A stretch of DNA of 64,000 bases from Pseudomonas sp. FP2196 (GTDB taxonomy: Bacteria; Pseudomonadota; Gammaproteobacteria; Pseudomonadales; Pseudomonadaceae): assembly GCF_030687715.1 (NCBI RefSeq), contig NZ_CP117445.1, forward strand, positions 5,321,501-5,385,500. Direction: 5' to 3'. This document shows, piece after piece, positions 54,688-64,000 of this stretch. The translations under genes and the position numbers were made by a program. Position 1 is the first letter of the stretch. The number at the start of each line of letters is the position of its first letter. The notes beneath the pieces are model-generated. The model saw nothing but the letters and a program-made list of their open reading frames with translations. It made no database searches and had not been told where the DNA came from.

Positions 54688-55638
54688 CTATCGCTTGATC
54701 ACTACATCCTGCTCCAGCATCAACTCCTTCTTCCCCGCATCCAGGCGAACCAACGCCCCCAACGGCAACGTCAGGTTCGGATCGCAATGCCCGCTACGCC
54801 ACCCGGACAGCACCGGAATCCGCAACGGTTCAAAAGTCTGCTTGAGCAGGCGGTTCAGTGCCGCGACTTCTACCCCTGCCACGTCCCCGACCAGCACGCC
54901 ACGCAGCTTCGCCAACTTGCCGGCCAGACGCATCTGCGTCAGCAATCGATCGATGCGATACAGCGGCTCGTTGATGTCCTCGATGAGCAGAATCACCCCC
55001 TCGACATCAATTTCGTAAGGCGTACCCAATGTCGCGGCGATCATGGCCAGATTACCGCCGAGCAAACGTCCATGGGCGACGCCGGGCTCGACTGTGGTCA
55101 ACGGATAGGCCACGGGATGGCTGAGCACACTGCCCGCTTTCAGTTGGCCGCGCAGCATGGCGAAGAATGAAGTGACGGTCGGCGGCTCCTTGTCACCCAA
55201 CAGGTCGGCATTGAGCAACGGCCCGTGAAAGGTGACGAAACCCGCGTAGCGACTGATGGCCAGATGCAACGCGGTGATGTCGCTGTAGCCGACAAACGGC
55301 TTGGCATTGCGACTCAACAGATCGAAGTCGATCCGGTCCAGCAGTCGCGGTGTACCGTAGCCACCGCGCAAGCAGATGATCGCGTCGACCTCGGGATCGG
55401 CGAACGCGGCATGCAGATCGTTAAGCCGTACGTCATCACTGCCGGCCAGATAGCCGTCTTTTTCATAGACTCCGGGAAACACACGCAGCCCATAACCCCG
55501 GGCGCGCATCCACTGCACAGCCTTGTCGGTGTCGAGGACGCCGGGGCCGGCGGGTGCGATAACGCCGATCAGTCCCTCAGACGGCAGCGCTGGCACGGCG
55601 CGATAAGGACAAAGTGTATGGGTCGGTCGAACAGTCAT
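54688..55638 (-). CDS. LD-carboxypeptidase (peptidase family S66)
   Basis: 316 residues. Cleaves the L,D bond between meso-diaminopimelate and D-Ala in murein tetrapeptides during cell-wall recycling. The Ser nucleophile is Ser119 in PFVGYSDITALH; the Glu lies in ILLIEDINEPLYRID and the His in GWRSGHCDPNLTLPLG, the S66 set known from P. aeruginosa LdcA. ICLRGGYGTPRLLDRID is the conserved substrate loop. It is cytoplasmic, with no signal peptide. GGAG lies eight bases before the ATG. Confidence 0.93.
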   Translation of the reverse strand: MTVRPTHTLCPYRAVPALPSEGLIGVIAPAGPGVLDTDKAVQWMRARGYGLRVFPGVYEKDGYLAGSDDVRLNDLHAAFADPEVDAIICLRGGYGTPRLLDRIDFDLLSRNAKPFVGYSDITALHLAISRYAGFVTFHGPLLNADLLGDKEPPTVTSFFAMLRGQLKAGSVLSHPVAYPLTTVEPGVAHGRLLGGNLAMIAATLGTPYEIDVEGVILLIEDINEPLYRIDRLLTQMRLAGKLAKLRGVLVGDVAGVEVAALNRLLKQTFEPLRIPVLSGWRSGHCDPNLTLPLGALVRLDAGKKELMLEQDVVIKR

Positions 55639-55757
55639 CCATGAGTCTCCGCGTATAAAGTCATGGGCACACAGTAGTCAGGAACCGCGATAAACAGAAG
55701 AGGCTTTGCTCCTCCACGGCTTGCAGGAAAAGTGGCTGCGTGTTGTAGGACAGGCAA

Positions 55758-55798
55758 AAAAATGCCCGCCGGGCGTTGAAGCCGCAGCGGGCATTTTT
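55758..55798 (-). terminator. Terminator after lipA
   Basis: AAAAATGCCCGC (55758-55769) and GCGGGCATTTTT (55787-55798) form a 12-bp stem with A/T runs at both ends, 17 bases beyond the lipA stop on the minus strand. It works as an intrinsic terminator for the lipB-lipA unit. Confidence 0.88.
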
Positions 55799-55814
55799 CA
55801 GTTCAGCGCAGGAA

Positions 55815-56837
55815 TCAGGAACCCAGCAGCTCAGCCTTGACCAGCTTGGCCTGCTCATCAGCGTGGTACGAAGAACGCACCAACGGCCCCGACGCAACGT
55901 TCTTGAAGCCCATCTTGTAACCTTCCTCGGCGAACCAGGCGAAGGTGTCCGGGTGCACGAAACGCTGCACCGGCAAGTGGCTGCGCGACGGTTGCAGGTA
56001 CTGGCCCAAAGTCAGCATGTCGATGTCGTGTTCGCGCATGCGCTTCATGACTTCGATGACTTCTTCGTCGGTCTCGCCCAGACCCAGCATCAGGCCGGAC
56101 TTGGTCGGAATGTGCGGCATCATCTGCTTGAAGCGTTGCAGCAGAGTCAGCGACCACTGGTAGTCCGAACCCGGACGCGCTGCCTTGTACAGACGCGGCA
56201 CGGTTTCGAGGTTGTGGTTGAACACATCCGGCGGCTCGGCTGCAGTGATTTCCAGGGCGACGTCCATACGGCCACGGTAGTCCGGGACGAGGGTTTCCAA
56301 CTGCACATTCGGCGACAGCTTGCGGATCTCGCGGATGCAGTCGGCAAAGTGCTGGGCACCACCGTCACGCAGGTCGTCGCGGTCAACCGAAGTGATCACA
56401 ACGTACTTGAGCTTCAGGTCGGCGATGGCGATGGCCAGGCTTTCCGGCTCGTTGACGTCCAGTGGCTTCGGACGACCGTGGCCAACGTCGCAGAACGGGC
56501 AGCGACGGGTGCAGATGTCACCCATGATCATGAAGGTCGCAGTACCGCCGGAGAAGCATTCGCCCAGGTTCGGGCAGGATGCTTCTTCGCAAACGCTGTG
56601 CAGCTTGTGTTTGCGCAGCAGGCTCTTGATGCGGTCGACTTCCGGCGAAACCGGGATGCGTACACGAATCCAGTCAGGTTTCTTCGGCAGTTCGGTGGTC
56701 GGAATGATCTTTACCGGGATGCGTGCAACCTTCTCGGCGCCGCGCAGCTTGACGCCGGCTTCAACCTTGGGACGCGGGGCCGGGCGCTCGGTCACGTCGA
56801 GCGTCGGGATCATGGTTTGCACTGCATCAGTAGTCAT
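55815..56837 (-). CDS. lipA: Lipoyl synthase
   Basis: 340 residues. Radical-SAM enzyme that inserts two sulfur atoms into protein-bound octanoate. The auxiliary cluster motif is [12 protein letters not shown] (about 82-93), and the radical-SAM motif [13 protein letters not shown] at about 108-120; a C-terminal SNY-type end should hold the last Ser ligand (VRSSYHADE). It lies directly downstream of lipB with a 1-bp gap and is followed by a strong terminator. Confidence 0.97.
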   Translation of the reverse strand: MTTDAVQTMIPTLDVTERPAPRPKVEAGVKLRGAEKVARIPVKIIPTTELPKKPDWIRVRIPVSPEVDRIKSLLRKHKLHSVCEEASCPNLGECFSGGTATFMIMGDICTRRCPFCDVGHGRPKPLDVNEPESLAIAIADLKLKYVVITSVDRDDLRDGGAQHFADCIREIRKLSPNVQLETLVPDYRGRMDVALEITAAEPPDVFNHNLETVPRLYKAARPGSDYQWSLTLLQRFKQMMPHIPTKSGLMLGLGETDEEVIEVMKRMREHDIDMLTLGQYLQPSRSHLPVQRFVHPDTFAWFAEEGYKMGFKNVASGPLVRSSYHADEQAKLVKAELLGS

Positions 56838-56838
56838 A

Positions 56839-57486
56839 TCAGTCGATTCCGCCCGTCAGGGTCGTCTGCTCAGCATAGTCGAGGTGTTTGACGAGCTGCA
56901 CGCGCAGCCGGGCACTTACCTCGGCAAATTCAATCGATCCTGCGTGATCGCTCAGCTGGGTCATCGCCAGCCCGGCGTAGCCGCAGGGATTAATCCGTCG
57001 AAACGGTTCCAGGTTCATATCCACGTTCAGGGCCAGGCCATGAAAGGAACAACCGTGGCGAATCCGCAAACCCAGAGAAGCGATTTTCGCTCCCTCGACG
57101 TACACGCCGGGAGCATCTGGTTTGGCCGCGGCGGTCACGCCGTAGCTGGCCAGCAGTTCGATCAGGCAAAGCTCCATGCGGCTGACCAGATCACGCACGC
57201 CAAAACCCAGCTTGCGTACATCCAGCAACAGATAAGCCACCAGTTGGCCGGGGCCATGGTAGGTCACCTGGCCGCCGCGATCGACCTGCACCACCGGGAT
57301 ATCACCCGGCAGGAGCAAGTGTTCGGCCTTGCCAGCCTGGCCCTGAGTGAACACCGGCGGGTGCTCGACGAGCCAGATTTCGTCGGCGGCATCGCTGCCG
57401 CGTTCGTTGGTAAAACGTTGCATGGCATGCCAGACCGGCTCGTAAGCCATCTGGCCGAGCTCACGAAAGCCCAGCGTGCCCGGCAT
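56839..57486 (-). CDS. lipB: Octanoyl-ACP:protein N-octanoyltransferase
   Basis: 215 residues. Transfers octanoate from acyl carrier protein to lipoyl domains. Motifs are [20 protein letters not shown] (about 70-89) with the conserved His, and [23 protein letters not shown] with catalytic Lys and Cys. The ATG at 57486 overlaps the stop of the DUF493 gene (ATGA-like), giving translational coupling; a GTG one codon earlier is equally open. lipA follows. Confidence 0.95.
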   Translation of the reverse strand: MPGTLGFRELGQMAYEPVWHAMQRFTNERGSDAADEIWLVEHPPVFTQGQAGKAEHLLLPGDIPVVQVDRGGQVTYHGPGQLVAYLLLDVRKLGFGVRDLVSRMELCLIELLASYGVTAAAKPDAPGVYVEGAKIASLGLRIRHGCSFHGLALNVDMNLEPFRRINPCGYAGLAMTQLSDHAGSIEFAEVSARLRVQLVKHLDYAEQTTLTGGID

Positions 57487-57761
57487 CACAACACCATGTG
57501 CACGAAGCCGGTCGCCCGCAGTTCGCTGTTGATGTTGTACAGCTGATCCTGATCGGTTGCGACGATGTGCAACTGAATGGTGGTGTATTTGCCGTTGGTG
57601 CTTTGACGCTCGTCGATGCGCTCATCATTGATGGTCGCGTGCTTTTTGACGATGTCGATGATCTTGTCTTTGTTGCCAACGCCGGTGTCGCTGATCACCT
57701 TAACGGGATAATCCGTCACCGGGAATTCGATCTTTGGCGCCTTTACTTCGGTATCGGTCAT
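57486..57761 (-). CDS. DUF493-family protein YbeD
   Basis: 91 residues, ferredoxin-like ACT-related fold. [15 protein letters not shown], then [36 protein letters not shown] is the family core. YbeD/DUF493 commonly lies before lipB and has been linked to lipoate metabolism or allosteric control, but its role is unproven. The ATG at 57761 removes a leader of 15 residues without homology-like features. It is the first gene of a ybeD-lipB-lipA run. Confidence 0.9.
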   Translation of the reverse strand: MTDTEVKAPKIEFPVTDYPVKVISDTGVGNKDKIIDIVKKHATINDERIDERQSTNGKYTTIQLHIVATDQDQLYNINSELRATGFVHMVL

Positions 57762-57840
57762 GGCGTAACGGCCTCTTAAGCCGTGGTAACGCGCATGGCC
57801 CCGCACCGGATCGGGGCGGGGCCATGCAGGTCAACACAAA

Positions 57841-58998
57841 TCAGTTGAACAAGCCGTAGAAGAATAGACGGATGCTATCCCACATGCGGCGGAAGATACC
57901 ACCCTCCTCGACGCCATCCAGAGCGATCAGGTCGGCGCTGTGCACCACCTTGTCTTCCAGTTTGACTTCGACTTTACCGATCACGTCGCCCTTGGCGATT
58001 GGCGCGGTCAGTTGCGGGTTCATCGTCATGCTGGCGGCGAGCTTCTTCAGCTGGCCTTTCGGCAGGGTCATGGTCAAGTCTTGAGCCAGGCCGGCCTTGA
58101 CTTGATTGGTGGTGCCTTTCCACACCGGGGCTTGAGCCAGTTCGGTGCCCTTCTGATAGAAGGTCTGGGTTTCGAAGAAGCGGAAACCGTAAGTCAGCAG
58201 CTTCTGGGTTTCAGCGGCGCGCGCCACTTCGCTGTTGGTGCCGAACACCACGGCGATCAGACGCTGGCCATCACGTACAGCCGAGGACACCATGCAGTAG
58301 CCGGCCTCATCGGTGTGACCGGTTTTCAGACCGTCAACGGTCTTGTCGCGCCACAGCAGCAGGTTGCGGTTAGGCTGCTTGATGCCGTTCCAGAAGAACT
58401 CTTTCTGCGAGTAGATCGCGTAGTGAGCCGGGTCTTCGTGGATGATCGCGCGAGCCAGGATCGCCATATCGTGGGCCGACGAATAGTGCTCAGGGTTCGG
58501 CAGACCGGTCGGGTTCATGAAGTGGGAATTGGTCATGCCCAGATCGGTAACGGTTTTGTTCATCAGGTCGGCGAACGCGTCTTCGCTGCCGGCGATGTGC
58601 TCGGACAGCGCAACGCTGGCGTCATTGCCGGACTGGATGATGATGCCGTGCAGCAGATCGCTGACAGTGACCTGCGAGCCGACCTTGATGAACATCCGCG
58701 AACCGCCGGTGCGCCAGGCGTTTTCGCTGACGGTCACCGGATCGTTTTCACCGATCTGGCCACGACGGATTTCCAGCGTAGCGATGTACGCGGTCATCAG
58801 TTTGGTCAGGCTGGCCGGAGGCAGACGCTGATCACCGTTGTTCTCCACCAGCACGTTGCCGCTGCTGGCGTCCATGAGCACGTAGGCCTTGGCGGCCAGT
58901 TGTGGTGGCGATGGCATCATCTCGGCCGCGAAGGCGGCTGGCGAGAGGAGCAGCGGGACTAGCAGACACAGGCGTTTGGCAAAGGTGGTGATGTTCAT
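57841..58998 (-). CDS. dacC: D-alanyl-D-alanine carboxypeptidase (PBP5/6 type)
   Basis: 385 residues. Trims the last D-Ala from murein pentapeptides in the periplasm. The signal peptide is at 1-24. Penicillin-binding motifs are SLTK (PPASLTKLMTAY, about 61-72), SGN (IIQSGNDASVAL) and KTG (VDGLKTGHTDEAG). The C-terminal beta domain and amphipathic helix (FRRMWDSIRLFFYGLF) tether it to the inner membrane. It lies between rlpA and ybeD on the same strand. A palindrome, TTGCCCTAGGGCAA, lies at 59026-59039 just upstream. Confidence 0.95.
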   Translation of the reverse strand: MNITTFAKRLCLLVPLLLSPAAFAAEMMPSPPQLAAKAYVLMDASSGNVLVENNGDQRLPPASLTKLMTAYIATLEIRRGQIGENDPVTVSENAWRTGGSRMFIKVGSQVTVSDLLHGIIIQSGNDASVALSEHIAGSEDAFADLMNKTVTDLGMTNSHFMNPTGLPNPEHYSSAHDMAILARAIIHEDPAHYAIYSQKEFFWNGIKQPNRNLLLWRDKTVDGLKTGHTDEAGYCMVSSAVRDGQRLIAVVFGTNSEVARAAETQKLLTYGFRFFETQTFYQKGTELAQAPVWKGTTNQVKAGLAQDLTMTLPKGQLKKLAASMTMNPQLTAPIAKGDVIGKVEVKLEDKVVHSADLIALDGVEEGGIFRRMWDSIRLFFYGLFN

Positions 58999-59025
58999 CC
59001 GTCTCTCGAAATCGCTAATGGAAAC

Positions 59026-59039
59026 TTGCCCTAGGGCAA
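59026..59039. promoter_or_regulatory. Palindrome upstream of dacC
   Basis: TTGCCCTAGGGCAA is a perfect 14-bp palindrome 28-41 bp before the dacC start, where a repressor or activator site could lie. No protein is assigned to it. Confidence 0.35.
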
Positions 59040-59136
59040 AAACTAATCAAATAACCTTCTAACGGGTTATCGCGTGTTCAGTTGCTCACTCCAGTCACCC
59101 TTGCCGGGCTTTTGTTCTTCGACGAGCCAACAACCT

Positions 59137-59163
59137 GATTCACCCCCCAATCGCTGGTGAATC
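59137..59163 (-). terminator. Hairpin after rlpA
   Basis: GATTCACC (59137-59144) and GGTGAATC (59156-59163) form an 8-bp stem with an 11-base loop, 24 bases after the rlpA stop on the minus strand. No U-tract follows, so it may be a weak terminator or 3'-end stabiliser before dacC. Confidence 0.4.
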
Positions 59164-59186
59164 GTCAATCAAGTCCTACGTATTAC

Positions 59187-60197
59187 TTACTCGGTGACCA
59201 CACTTGGCGAACCAAGGTTGGCCAGGCGCACGCTGTTCTGCACCTGGGCAATTTCACCCGGCGAACCGATCGGCCCCAGGCGTACCCGGTGCAGGGTCTG
59301 CTGATTGCGCACGATCGAGCTGATGAACACCGGAGCGCTCACCATCCCGCTGAGCTTCGACCTCAGCAGTTCTGCAGCGTCCGGGTTGGCGAACGCGCCC
59401 ACCTGCAGATACTGGCCAGACGCTGTTGCAGAAGCGTTTTTTTTTGCGTCGAGCTGAACCGGCACGACGGCCGCAGCGTGCTGCTGCGGCGGCGGAGTCC
59501 ATTGCTCGACGGTGCCGGCCGAAGCCGTAATCACTGGGGCGCTATTTTGCGCGACTTGCGGCTCGTTGAGCATCAGAGGCGCCGGACGGCCCTTGGCGGC
59601 CCACCATTGCTGTGGATCGATGCCTTCGACCTTGACCCGCGCGGTGCCGCTTTCGGCGTAACCGAGCTTCTTGGCCGCAGCGTAGGACAGGTCGATGATC
59701 CGGTCCGAGTAGAACGGGCCACGGTCGTTGACCCGCAGGATCACGCTTTTGTTGTTGTCCAGGTTGGTCACCCGAACGTAACTTGGCAGTGGCAGAGTCT
59801 TGTGGGCGGCGCTCATGCCGTACAGGTCATAGACTTCGCCGTTGGCGGTGTTCTGACCGTGGAACTTGGTGCCGTACCAGGACGCCGTGCCCGAGGCGAC
59901 GTAAGTCTTGGATTCCTGCAACGGGAAGTAGGTCTTGCCCAGCACGGTGTAAGGGTTGGCCTTGTACGGGCCGGTGTGCAGGGTCGGCGTCGCATCCGGG
60001 ATGCGCGACACATCGACGTCCCACCACGGTGCGCCATCTTTGTGGGCACGGTTGATGTCCAGCCCCGGCTGCGTGCGCACAGCGGTAGACGGTGTTTTTT
60101 GAGTCGGTGAACGGCTGGTCGAACAACTGGCGACCAGTACCGCCAACGCAGCGAATGCCACCAGCTTCAGGGGTTTATTGATAGGCAATGCCCGCAT
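59187..60197 (-). CDS. rlpA: Septal-ring lytic transglycosylase RlpA
   Basis: 336 residues. The lipobox LAVLVASCSTSRS is at about 18-30; the double-psi beta-barrel (RlpA domain) at about 95-190 contains ASGTASWYGTKFHGQNTANGEVYD and RVNDRGPFYSDRIIDLS with the catalytic Asp region; a C-terminal SPOR domain is at about 255-330 (YLQVGAFANPDAAELLRSKL). SPOR binds peptide-free glycan at the septum, where the enzyme cleaves naked glycan. Its ATG overlaps the mltB stop by one base. Confidence 0.95.
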   Translation of the reverse strand: MRALPINKPLKLVAFAALAVLVASCSTSRSPTQKTPSTAVRTQPGLDINRAHKDGAPWWDVDVSRIPDATPTLHTGPYKANPYTVLGKTYFPLQESKTYVASGTASWYGTKFHGQNTANGEVYDLYGMSAAHKTLPLPSYVRVTNLDNNKSVILRVNDRGPFYSDRIIDLSYAAAKKLGYAESGTARVKVEGIDPQQWWAAKGRPAPLMLNEPQVAQNSAPVITASAGTVEQWTPPPQQHAAAVVPVQLDAKKNASATASGQYLQVGAFANPDAAELLRSKLSGMVSAPVFISSIVRNQQTLHRVRLGPIGSPGEIAQVQNSVRLANLGSPSVVTE

Positions 60198-61207
60198 TAC
60201 TTGACGCCCCGTGCTTGTACCAGCTGTTCAGACAGTTGATGTACGGCCATGGCGTACATCACGCTGCGGTTATAACGCGTGATCGCGTAGAAATTCTTCA
60301 GGCCCATCCAGTATTCAGGGCCGTTGTCGCCTTCGAGGCGAAATGCAGTGACCGGCATGTCATCGCGCAGCGCATCATGACTCGACCAGCCCAGCGCTCG
60401 CAACTCCCCGACGGTTTTCGTCGGCTCGATGCCAGTGGTCAGGCCTTCATCGACCTGCTCGCCACGGACATCGGCGCGGCTGACCACTGACTCGCCAGCG
60501 ACCCAGCCGTGACGCTTGAAATAGCTCGCGACGCTGCCGATCGCATCATCCGGGTTGTTCCAGATATTGATGTGGCCGTCACCGTCGAAATCCACCGCAT
60601 AGGCGCGAAAGCTGCTCGGCATGAACTGCGGCAAGCCCATCGCCCCGGCGTAGGAGCCTTTGAGGGTCAGTGGATCGACCTGCTCTTCGCGCGCCAACAG
60701 CAAGAACTCACGCAGTTCCTTGCGGAAAAATTCGGCACGCGGAGGATAGTCGAAACCCAGCGTGGACAAAGCATCGATTACGCGGAAATTACCGGTATTA
60801 CGTCCGAAAAACGTCTCAACGCCGATGATCGACACGATGACTTGTGCCGGTACACCGTATTCCTGCTCGGCACGGGCCAGAGTGGCCTCATGCTGGCGCC
60901 AGAAGTCCACACCACGGGCGATGCGCGCGTCGGTGATGAACATCGGCCGGTATTCTTTCCACTGTTTGACCCGCTCGGCGGGTTTGGAGATGGCATCAAG
61001 AATCGACTGCTTGCGCTGCGCCTCGCGAAACACCCCCATCAGTTGTTCACCGGCGAAACCGTAGTCGCGGGTCATTTCACCGACAAATTCGGCCACCTGA
61101 GGCGAGCCTTCGTATTCGCCGGCCAGCGCTTCCTGCACGCTACCGAGCAGGCCTACCAGGCCAACCCACGGCGCGCATCGAGTCGCCCAGCCACGCATTA
61201 CTTGCAT
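60197..61207 (-). CDS. mltB: Lytic murein transglycosylase B
   Basis: 336 residues. Cleaves between N-acetylmuramic acid and N-acetylglucosamine in peptidoglycan. The signal peptide is at about 1-28 (TRCAPWVGLVGLLGSVQEALA); no lipobox is seen, so it is a soluble periplasmic enzyme, as for SltB1. The catalytic Glu is in SIIGVETFFGRNTG, and GSYAGAMGLPQFMPSSFRAYAVDFDGDGHINIWNN is the family core. The start at 61207 has GAAGAG four bases upstream; 61198 is a second choice. It belongs to the mrdA-rodA-mltB-rlpA cluster. Confidence 0.94.
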   Translation of the reverse strand: MQVMRGWATRCAPWVGLVGLLGSVQEALAGEYEGSPQVAEFVGEMTRDYGFAGEQLMGVFREAQRKQSILDAISKPAERVKQWKEYRPMFITDARIARGVDFWRQHEATLARAEQEYGVPAQVIVSIIGVETFFGRNTGNFRVIDALSTLGFDYPPRAEFFRKELREFLLLAREEQVDPLTLKGSYAGAMGLPQFMPSSFRAYAVDFDGDGHINIWNNPDDAIGSVASYFKRHGWVAGESVVSRADVRGEQVDEGLTTGIEPTKTVGELRALGWSSHDALRDDMPVTAFRLEGDNGPEYWMGLKNFYAITRYNRSVMYAMAVHQLSEQLVQARGVK

Positions 61208-61224
61208 TGAACTCTTCACCTTAT

Positions 61225-62367
61225 TCAAACCTGTGCGATCCACTTGCGATGGGTATGGATCGACATCAAAACCCCAAACGCTGACAGCAGCGTCACCAGC
61301 GAAGTTCCTCCGTAGCTAATGAACGGCAACGGCACCCCTACAACCGGCAACAGGCCACTGACCATACCGATGTTGACGAAAACGTAAACAAAAAACGTCA
61401 TGGTCAACGCCCCGGCGAGCAATTTGCCGAACAGCGTTTGCGCCTGAGCGGTAATCACCAGCCCCCGGCCAATCAACAGCAGATAGATCAAAAGCAGCGC
61501 GCAGATGCCCACCAGCCCGAACTCTTCACCGAGTACGGCAATGATGAAGTCGGTGTGGCTTTCCGGCAGGAAGTCCAGGTGCGACTGAGTGCCGAGCAGC
61601 CAGCCCTTGCCGAAGACGCCACCGGAACCGATCGCGGCTTTCGACTGAATGATGTTCCAGCCCGTACCGAGCGGATCGCTTTCCGGGTCGAGGAACGTCA
61701 GGATCCGTTGCTTCTGGTAGTCGTGCATGATGAAAAACCACATCGCCACCGACACCGGGATCGCAGCGGCCAGCACGCTGAGGATCCAGCGCCAGCGCAG
61801 CCCGCCCATGAACAGTACGAACGCCCCACCGGCCAGAATCAGCAGCGAGGTGCCAAGGTCAGGCTGACGCACGATCAGAATGAACGGCACACCGATCAGC
61901 ATCAGGCTGACGCCGACATGCTTGAGCTGCGGGGGCAAAGTACGTTTGGACAGATACCAGGCAATGGTCGCCGGCATCAGGATCTTCATGAACTCCGAGG
62001 GCTGGAAGCGGATCACTCCGGGAATGTTGATCCAGCGTGTGGCGCCCATGGCGTTGTGGCCCATGATGTCCACCACCAACAGCAGCACCACGCCGATCAC
62101 ATAACCCAGGGGCACCCAACGAGCCATGAAACGCGGCTCAAACTGGGCGATGACGATCATCGACACTAAGCCTATGCCGAACGACGTGGCTTGTTTGGCC
62201 AGCAGATCCCAGCTCTTGCCGCTGGCCGAATACAGCACGAACAGGCTGCCGGCGGCGAGGATCAGCAGCAGGATCAACAACGGGCCATCGATATGCAGTC
62301 TTTGCAGCAGCGTCGCGCGGCGACGCATCACATCCTCACTAGAGAGCATGCGATCAAAGTTATTCAT
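61225..62367 (-). CDS. rodA: Rod-shape-determining SEDS glycosyltransferase RodA
   Basis: 380 residues with ten membrane helices. It polymerises glycan strands for cell elongation together with PBP2. SEDS motifs are SEFMKILMPATIAWYL, RQPDLGTSLLILAGG and, near the end, GVPLPFISYGGTSLV. The N-terminal cytoplasmic stretch of about 25 residues is longer than in E. coli RodA. The ATG at 62367 overlaps the end of mrdA by eight bases; a GTG one codon earlier is also possible. Confidence 0.96.
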   Translation of the reverse strand: MNNFDRMLSSEDVMRRRATLLQRLHIDGPLLILLLILAAGSLFVLYSASGKSWDLLAKQATSFGIGLVSMIVIAQFEPRFMARWVPLGYVIGVVLLLVVDIMGHNAMGATRWINIPGVIRFQPSEFMKILMPATIAWYLSKRTLPPQLKHVGVSLMLIGVPFILIVRQPDLGTSLLILAGGAFVLFMGGLRWRWILSVLAAAIPVSVAMWFFIMHDYQKQRILTFLDPESDPLGTGWNIIQSKAAIGSGGVFGKGWLLGTQSHLDFLPESHTDFIIAVLGEEFGLVGICALLLIYLLLIGRGLVITAQAQTLFGKLLAGALTMTFFVYVFVNIGMVSGLLPVVGVPLPFISYGGTSLVTLLSAFGVLMSIHTHRKWIAQV

Positions 62368-64000
62368 CACGGGCCGTAGCCTCCGAACTGATTGGGCTGG
62401 CGTATTCGGCCTTCAAACGTCCGTCCTGATCCAGCAGCCAGGCATCCATGACCTGACGCACCACCGGCGCGGCGACGCCGGAACCGGACTCACCGTTCTC
62501 GACCATCACCGAAACCACGATTCGCGGGTCATCTGCCGGAGCAAAACCGACGAACAAGGCATGGTCGCGGTGGCGTTCCTGAACCTTGGAGCGGTCGTAC
62601 TTCTCGCCTTGCTTGATCGCGACCACCTGGGCCGTACCCGACTTGCCGGCAATCCGGTATTGCGCGCCGATGGCCGCTTTGCGCGCGGTGCCTCGGGCAC
62701 CGTGCATCACCTGCTGCATGCCATGGTTGACCTTGGTCCAGTCCGACGGATCACGCAGGACAATGTCCGGTATCGGGTTTTCGTCCACCGGCTTCACCCC
62801 TTCAAGGGATCTGGCCAGGTGCGGGCGGTTCCACACGCCTTTGTTCGCCACCAACGCTGTGGCCTGGGCCAGTTGCAACGGGGTCGACTGCATGTAGCCT
62901 TGGCCGATCCCGAGGATCAGGGTTTCACCCGGGAACCACGCCTGCTTGCGTGTCGCGCGCTTCCATTCGCGGGACGGCATCAACCCTGGGGATTCTTCGA
63001 ACATGTCCAGCGAGACCTTCTGGCCGATGCCGAATTTGTTCATGTAAGCCGACAACCGATCAATGCCGAGCTTGTGCGCCAGGTCATAGAAGTAGGTGTC
63101 GTTGGACCGCATGATCGCCGTGTCGAGGTCGACGAAGCCGTCACCGGTGCGATTCCAGTTGCGGTATTTGTGATCGTAGTTGGGCAGCATGTAGTAGCCC
63201 GGGTCGAAAACTCGACTGGACGCCGTCACCACCCCCGAATCGAGACCGGCAATCGCCACCGCCGGTTTGATCGTCGAACCCGGCGGGTACAGACCGCGCA
63301 GTACGCGGTTGAACAGTGGCCGGTCGATGGAATCGCGCAACTCGGCGTACGCCTTGAAGCTGATCCCGGTGACGAACAGGTTCGGGTCGAAACTCGGCTG
63401 ACTGACCATCGCCAGCACTTCGCCGGTTTTCGGATCGAGCGCGACGACCGCGCCACGACGTCCGCCCAGCGCGGCTTCGGCGGCTTCCTGCAATTTGATA
63501 TCCAGGCTGAGGACGATGTCCTTGCCGGGAATCGGATCGGTACGCTTGAGCACGCGCAAGACGCGGCCGCGGGCGTTGGTTTCGACCTCTTCATAACCGA
63601 CCTGACCGTGCAATTCCGGCTCGTAGAAGCGCTCGATGCCGGTCTTGCCGATGTGGTGGGTGCCGCTGTAGTTGACCGGATCGAGCGTTTTCAGCTCTTT
63701 CTCGTTGATCCGCCCCATATAGCCCACCGAGTGCGCAAAATGCGCGCCCTGCGGATAGTGACGAACCAGTTGCGCCACCACTTCCACGCCAGGCAGGCGG
63801 AACTGGTTGACCGCGATGCGGGCAATTTGCTCTTCGCTCAGCTCGAACAGGATCGGTACCGGCTCGAACGGCCGGCGCCCCTGACGCATACGCTTCTCGA
63901 AGATCACCCGGTCTTCAGGCGTCAGCTCCAGCACTTCGACGATGACGTCGAGTACCTGCTGCCAGTCGCCGGAGCGCTCGCGGGTCATGCTCAGGCTGAA
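62360..64000 (-). CDS. mrdA: Penicillin-binding protein 2 (mrdA/pbpA), N terminus outside the window
   Basis: The frame is open to the right edge, so the membrane anchor and the first ~85-90 residues are missing; the internal ATG at 63988 is not the true start. The visible part holds the end of the PBP dimerisation domain and the transpeptidase: SxxK in YPPGSTIKPAVAIAG, SxN in IMRSNDTYFYDLAHKLG, and KSGT in RIAGKSGTAQVVAI. It cross-links peptidoglycan for elongation with RodA. It is the upstream gene of the mrdA-rodA-mltB-rlpA-dacC run. Confidence 0.95.
   Translation of the reverse strand, partial: FSLSMTRERSGDWQQVLDVIVEVLELTPEDRVIFEKRMRQGRRPFEPVPILFELSEEQIARIAVNQFRLPGVEVVAQLVRHYPQGAHFAHSVGYMGRINEKELKTLDPVNYSGTHHIGKTGIERFYEPELHGQVGYEEVETNARGRVLRVLKRTDPIPGKDIVLSLDIKLQEAAEAALGGRRGAVVALDPKTGEVLAMVSQPSFDPNLFVTGISFKAYAELRDSIDRPLFNRVLRGLYPPGSTIKPAVAIAGLDSGVVTASSRVFDPGYYMLPNYDHKYRNWNRTGDGFVDLDTAIMRSNDTYFYDLAHKLGIDRLSAYMNKFGIGQKVSLDMFEESPGLMPSREWKRATRKQAWFPGETLILGIGQGYMQSTPLQLAQATALVANKGVWNRPHLARSLEGVKPVDENPIPDIVLRDPSDWTKVNHGMQQVMHGARGTARKAAIGAQYRIAGKSGTAQVVAIKQGEKYDRSKVQERHRDHALFVGFAPADDPRIVVSVMVENGESGSGVAAPVVRQVMDAWLLDQDGRLKAEYASPISSEATARDE

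Overview
The window looks like a stretch of chromosome from a fluorescent-group Pseudomonas (P. fluorescens/P. koreensis-like). The grounds are GC-rich codon use, gene order matching the known P. aeruginosa arrangement (ladS beside thiD, hemL, miaB, phoH-ybeY-corC-lnt, leuS-lptE-holA, lipA-lipB-dacC-rlpA-mltB-rodA-mrdA), and paired REP-type inverted repeats typical of P. fluorescens genomes. This is inferred from sequence content; no database search was run. I saw no tRNA, rRNA, prophage, insertion sequence or CRISPR array.

Region 1 (1-11.2 kb) is metabolic and partly accessory. It holds the end of a purine-type permease, trmA, and then a compact quinate/shikimate catabolic cluster: a type II dehydroquinase (aroQ), an AroE-family dehydrogenase with NAD-type features, a TetR regulator, a 3-dehydroshikimate dehydratase fused to an HPPD-like module (quiC), and an MFS carrier. 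Together these would import quinate or shikimate and convert it to protocatechuate. The promoter regions of both arms carry the same split motif, a candidate operator. A DMT transporter and an IclR regulator follow, also with a motif shared between their upstream regions, then a zinc metallopeptidase and a secreted hydrolase.

Region 2 (11.2-37 kb) is a mosaic of housekeeping and accessory genes: a HAD phosphatase, tesB, a GNAT enzyme, an HDAC-family deacetylase, a BaiN-type flavoprotein, rhlE, an EamA transporter facing an Lrp regulator, a DEDDh exonuclease, a NYN nuclease, envelope proteins, a glycosyltransferase-like orphan, hrpB, fieF, a low-complexity DUF6515 protein, a second Lrp regulator, rluE, amn, an AidB-like acyl-CoA dehydrogenase and the LadS hybrid sensor kinase. 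REP-type inverted pairs sit in many of the gaps.

Region 3 (37-64 kb) is mostly conserved core: thiamine (thiD, thiE) and haem (hemL) synthesis; tRNA and rRNA maturation (miaB, ybeY); outer-membrane biogenesis (lnt, lptE); translation and replication (leuS, holA); ribosome rescue (arfA); lipoate synthesis (lipB, lipA); and the cell-elongation and peptidoglycan cluster (mrdA-rodA-mltB-rlpA-dacC), which runs off the right edge.

I found no convincing new multi-gene system. The best leads are the shared candidate operators of the quinate cluster and of the IclR/DMT pair, the QuiC fusion with an intact second metal site, the hairpin inside arfA, and an orphan minus-strand terminator preceded by a possible small RNA or small ORF at 29.37-29.68 kb.
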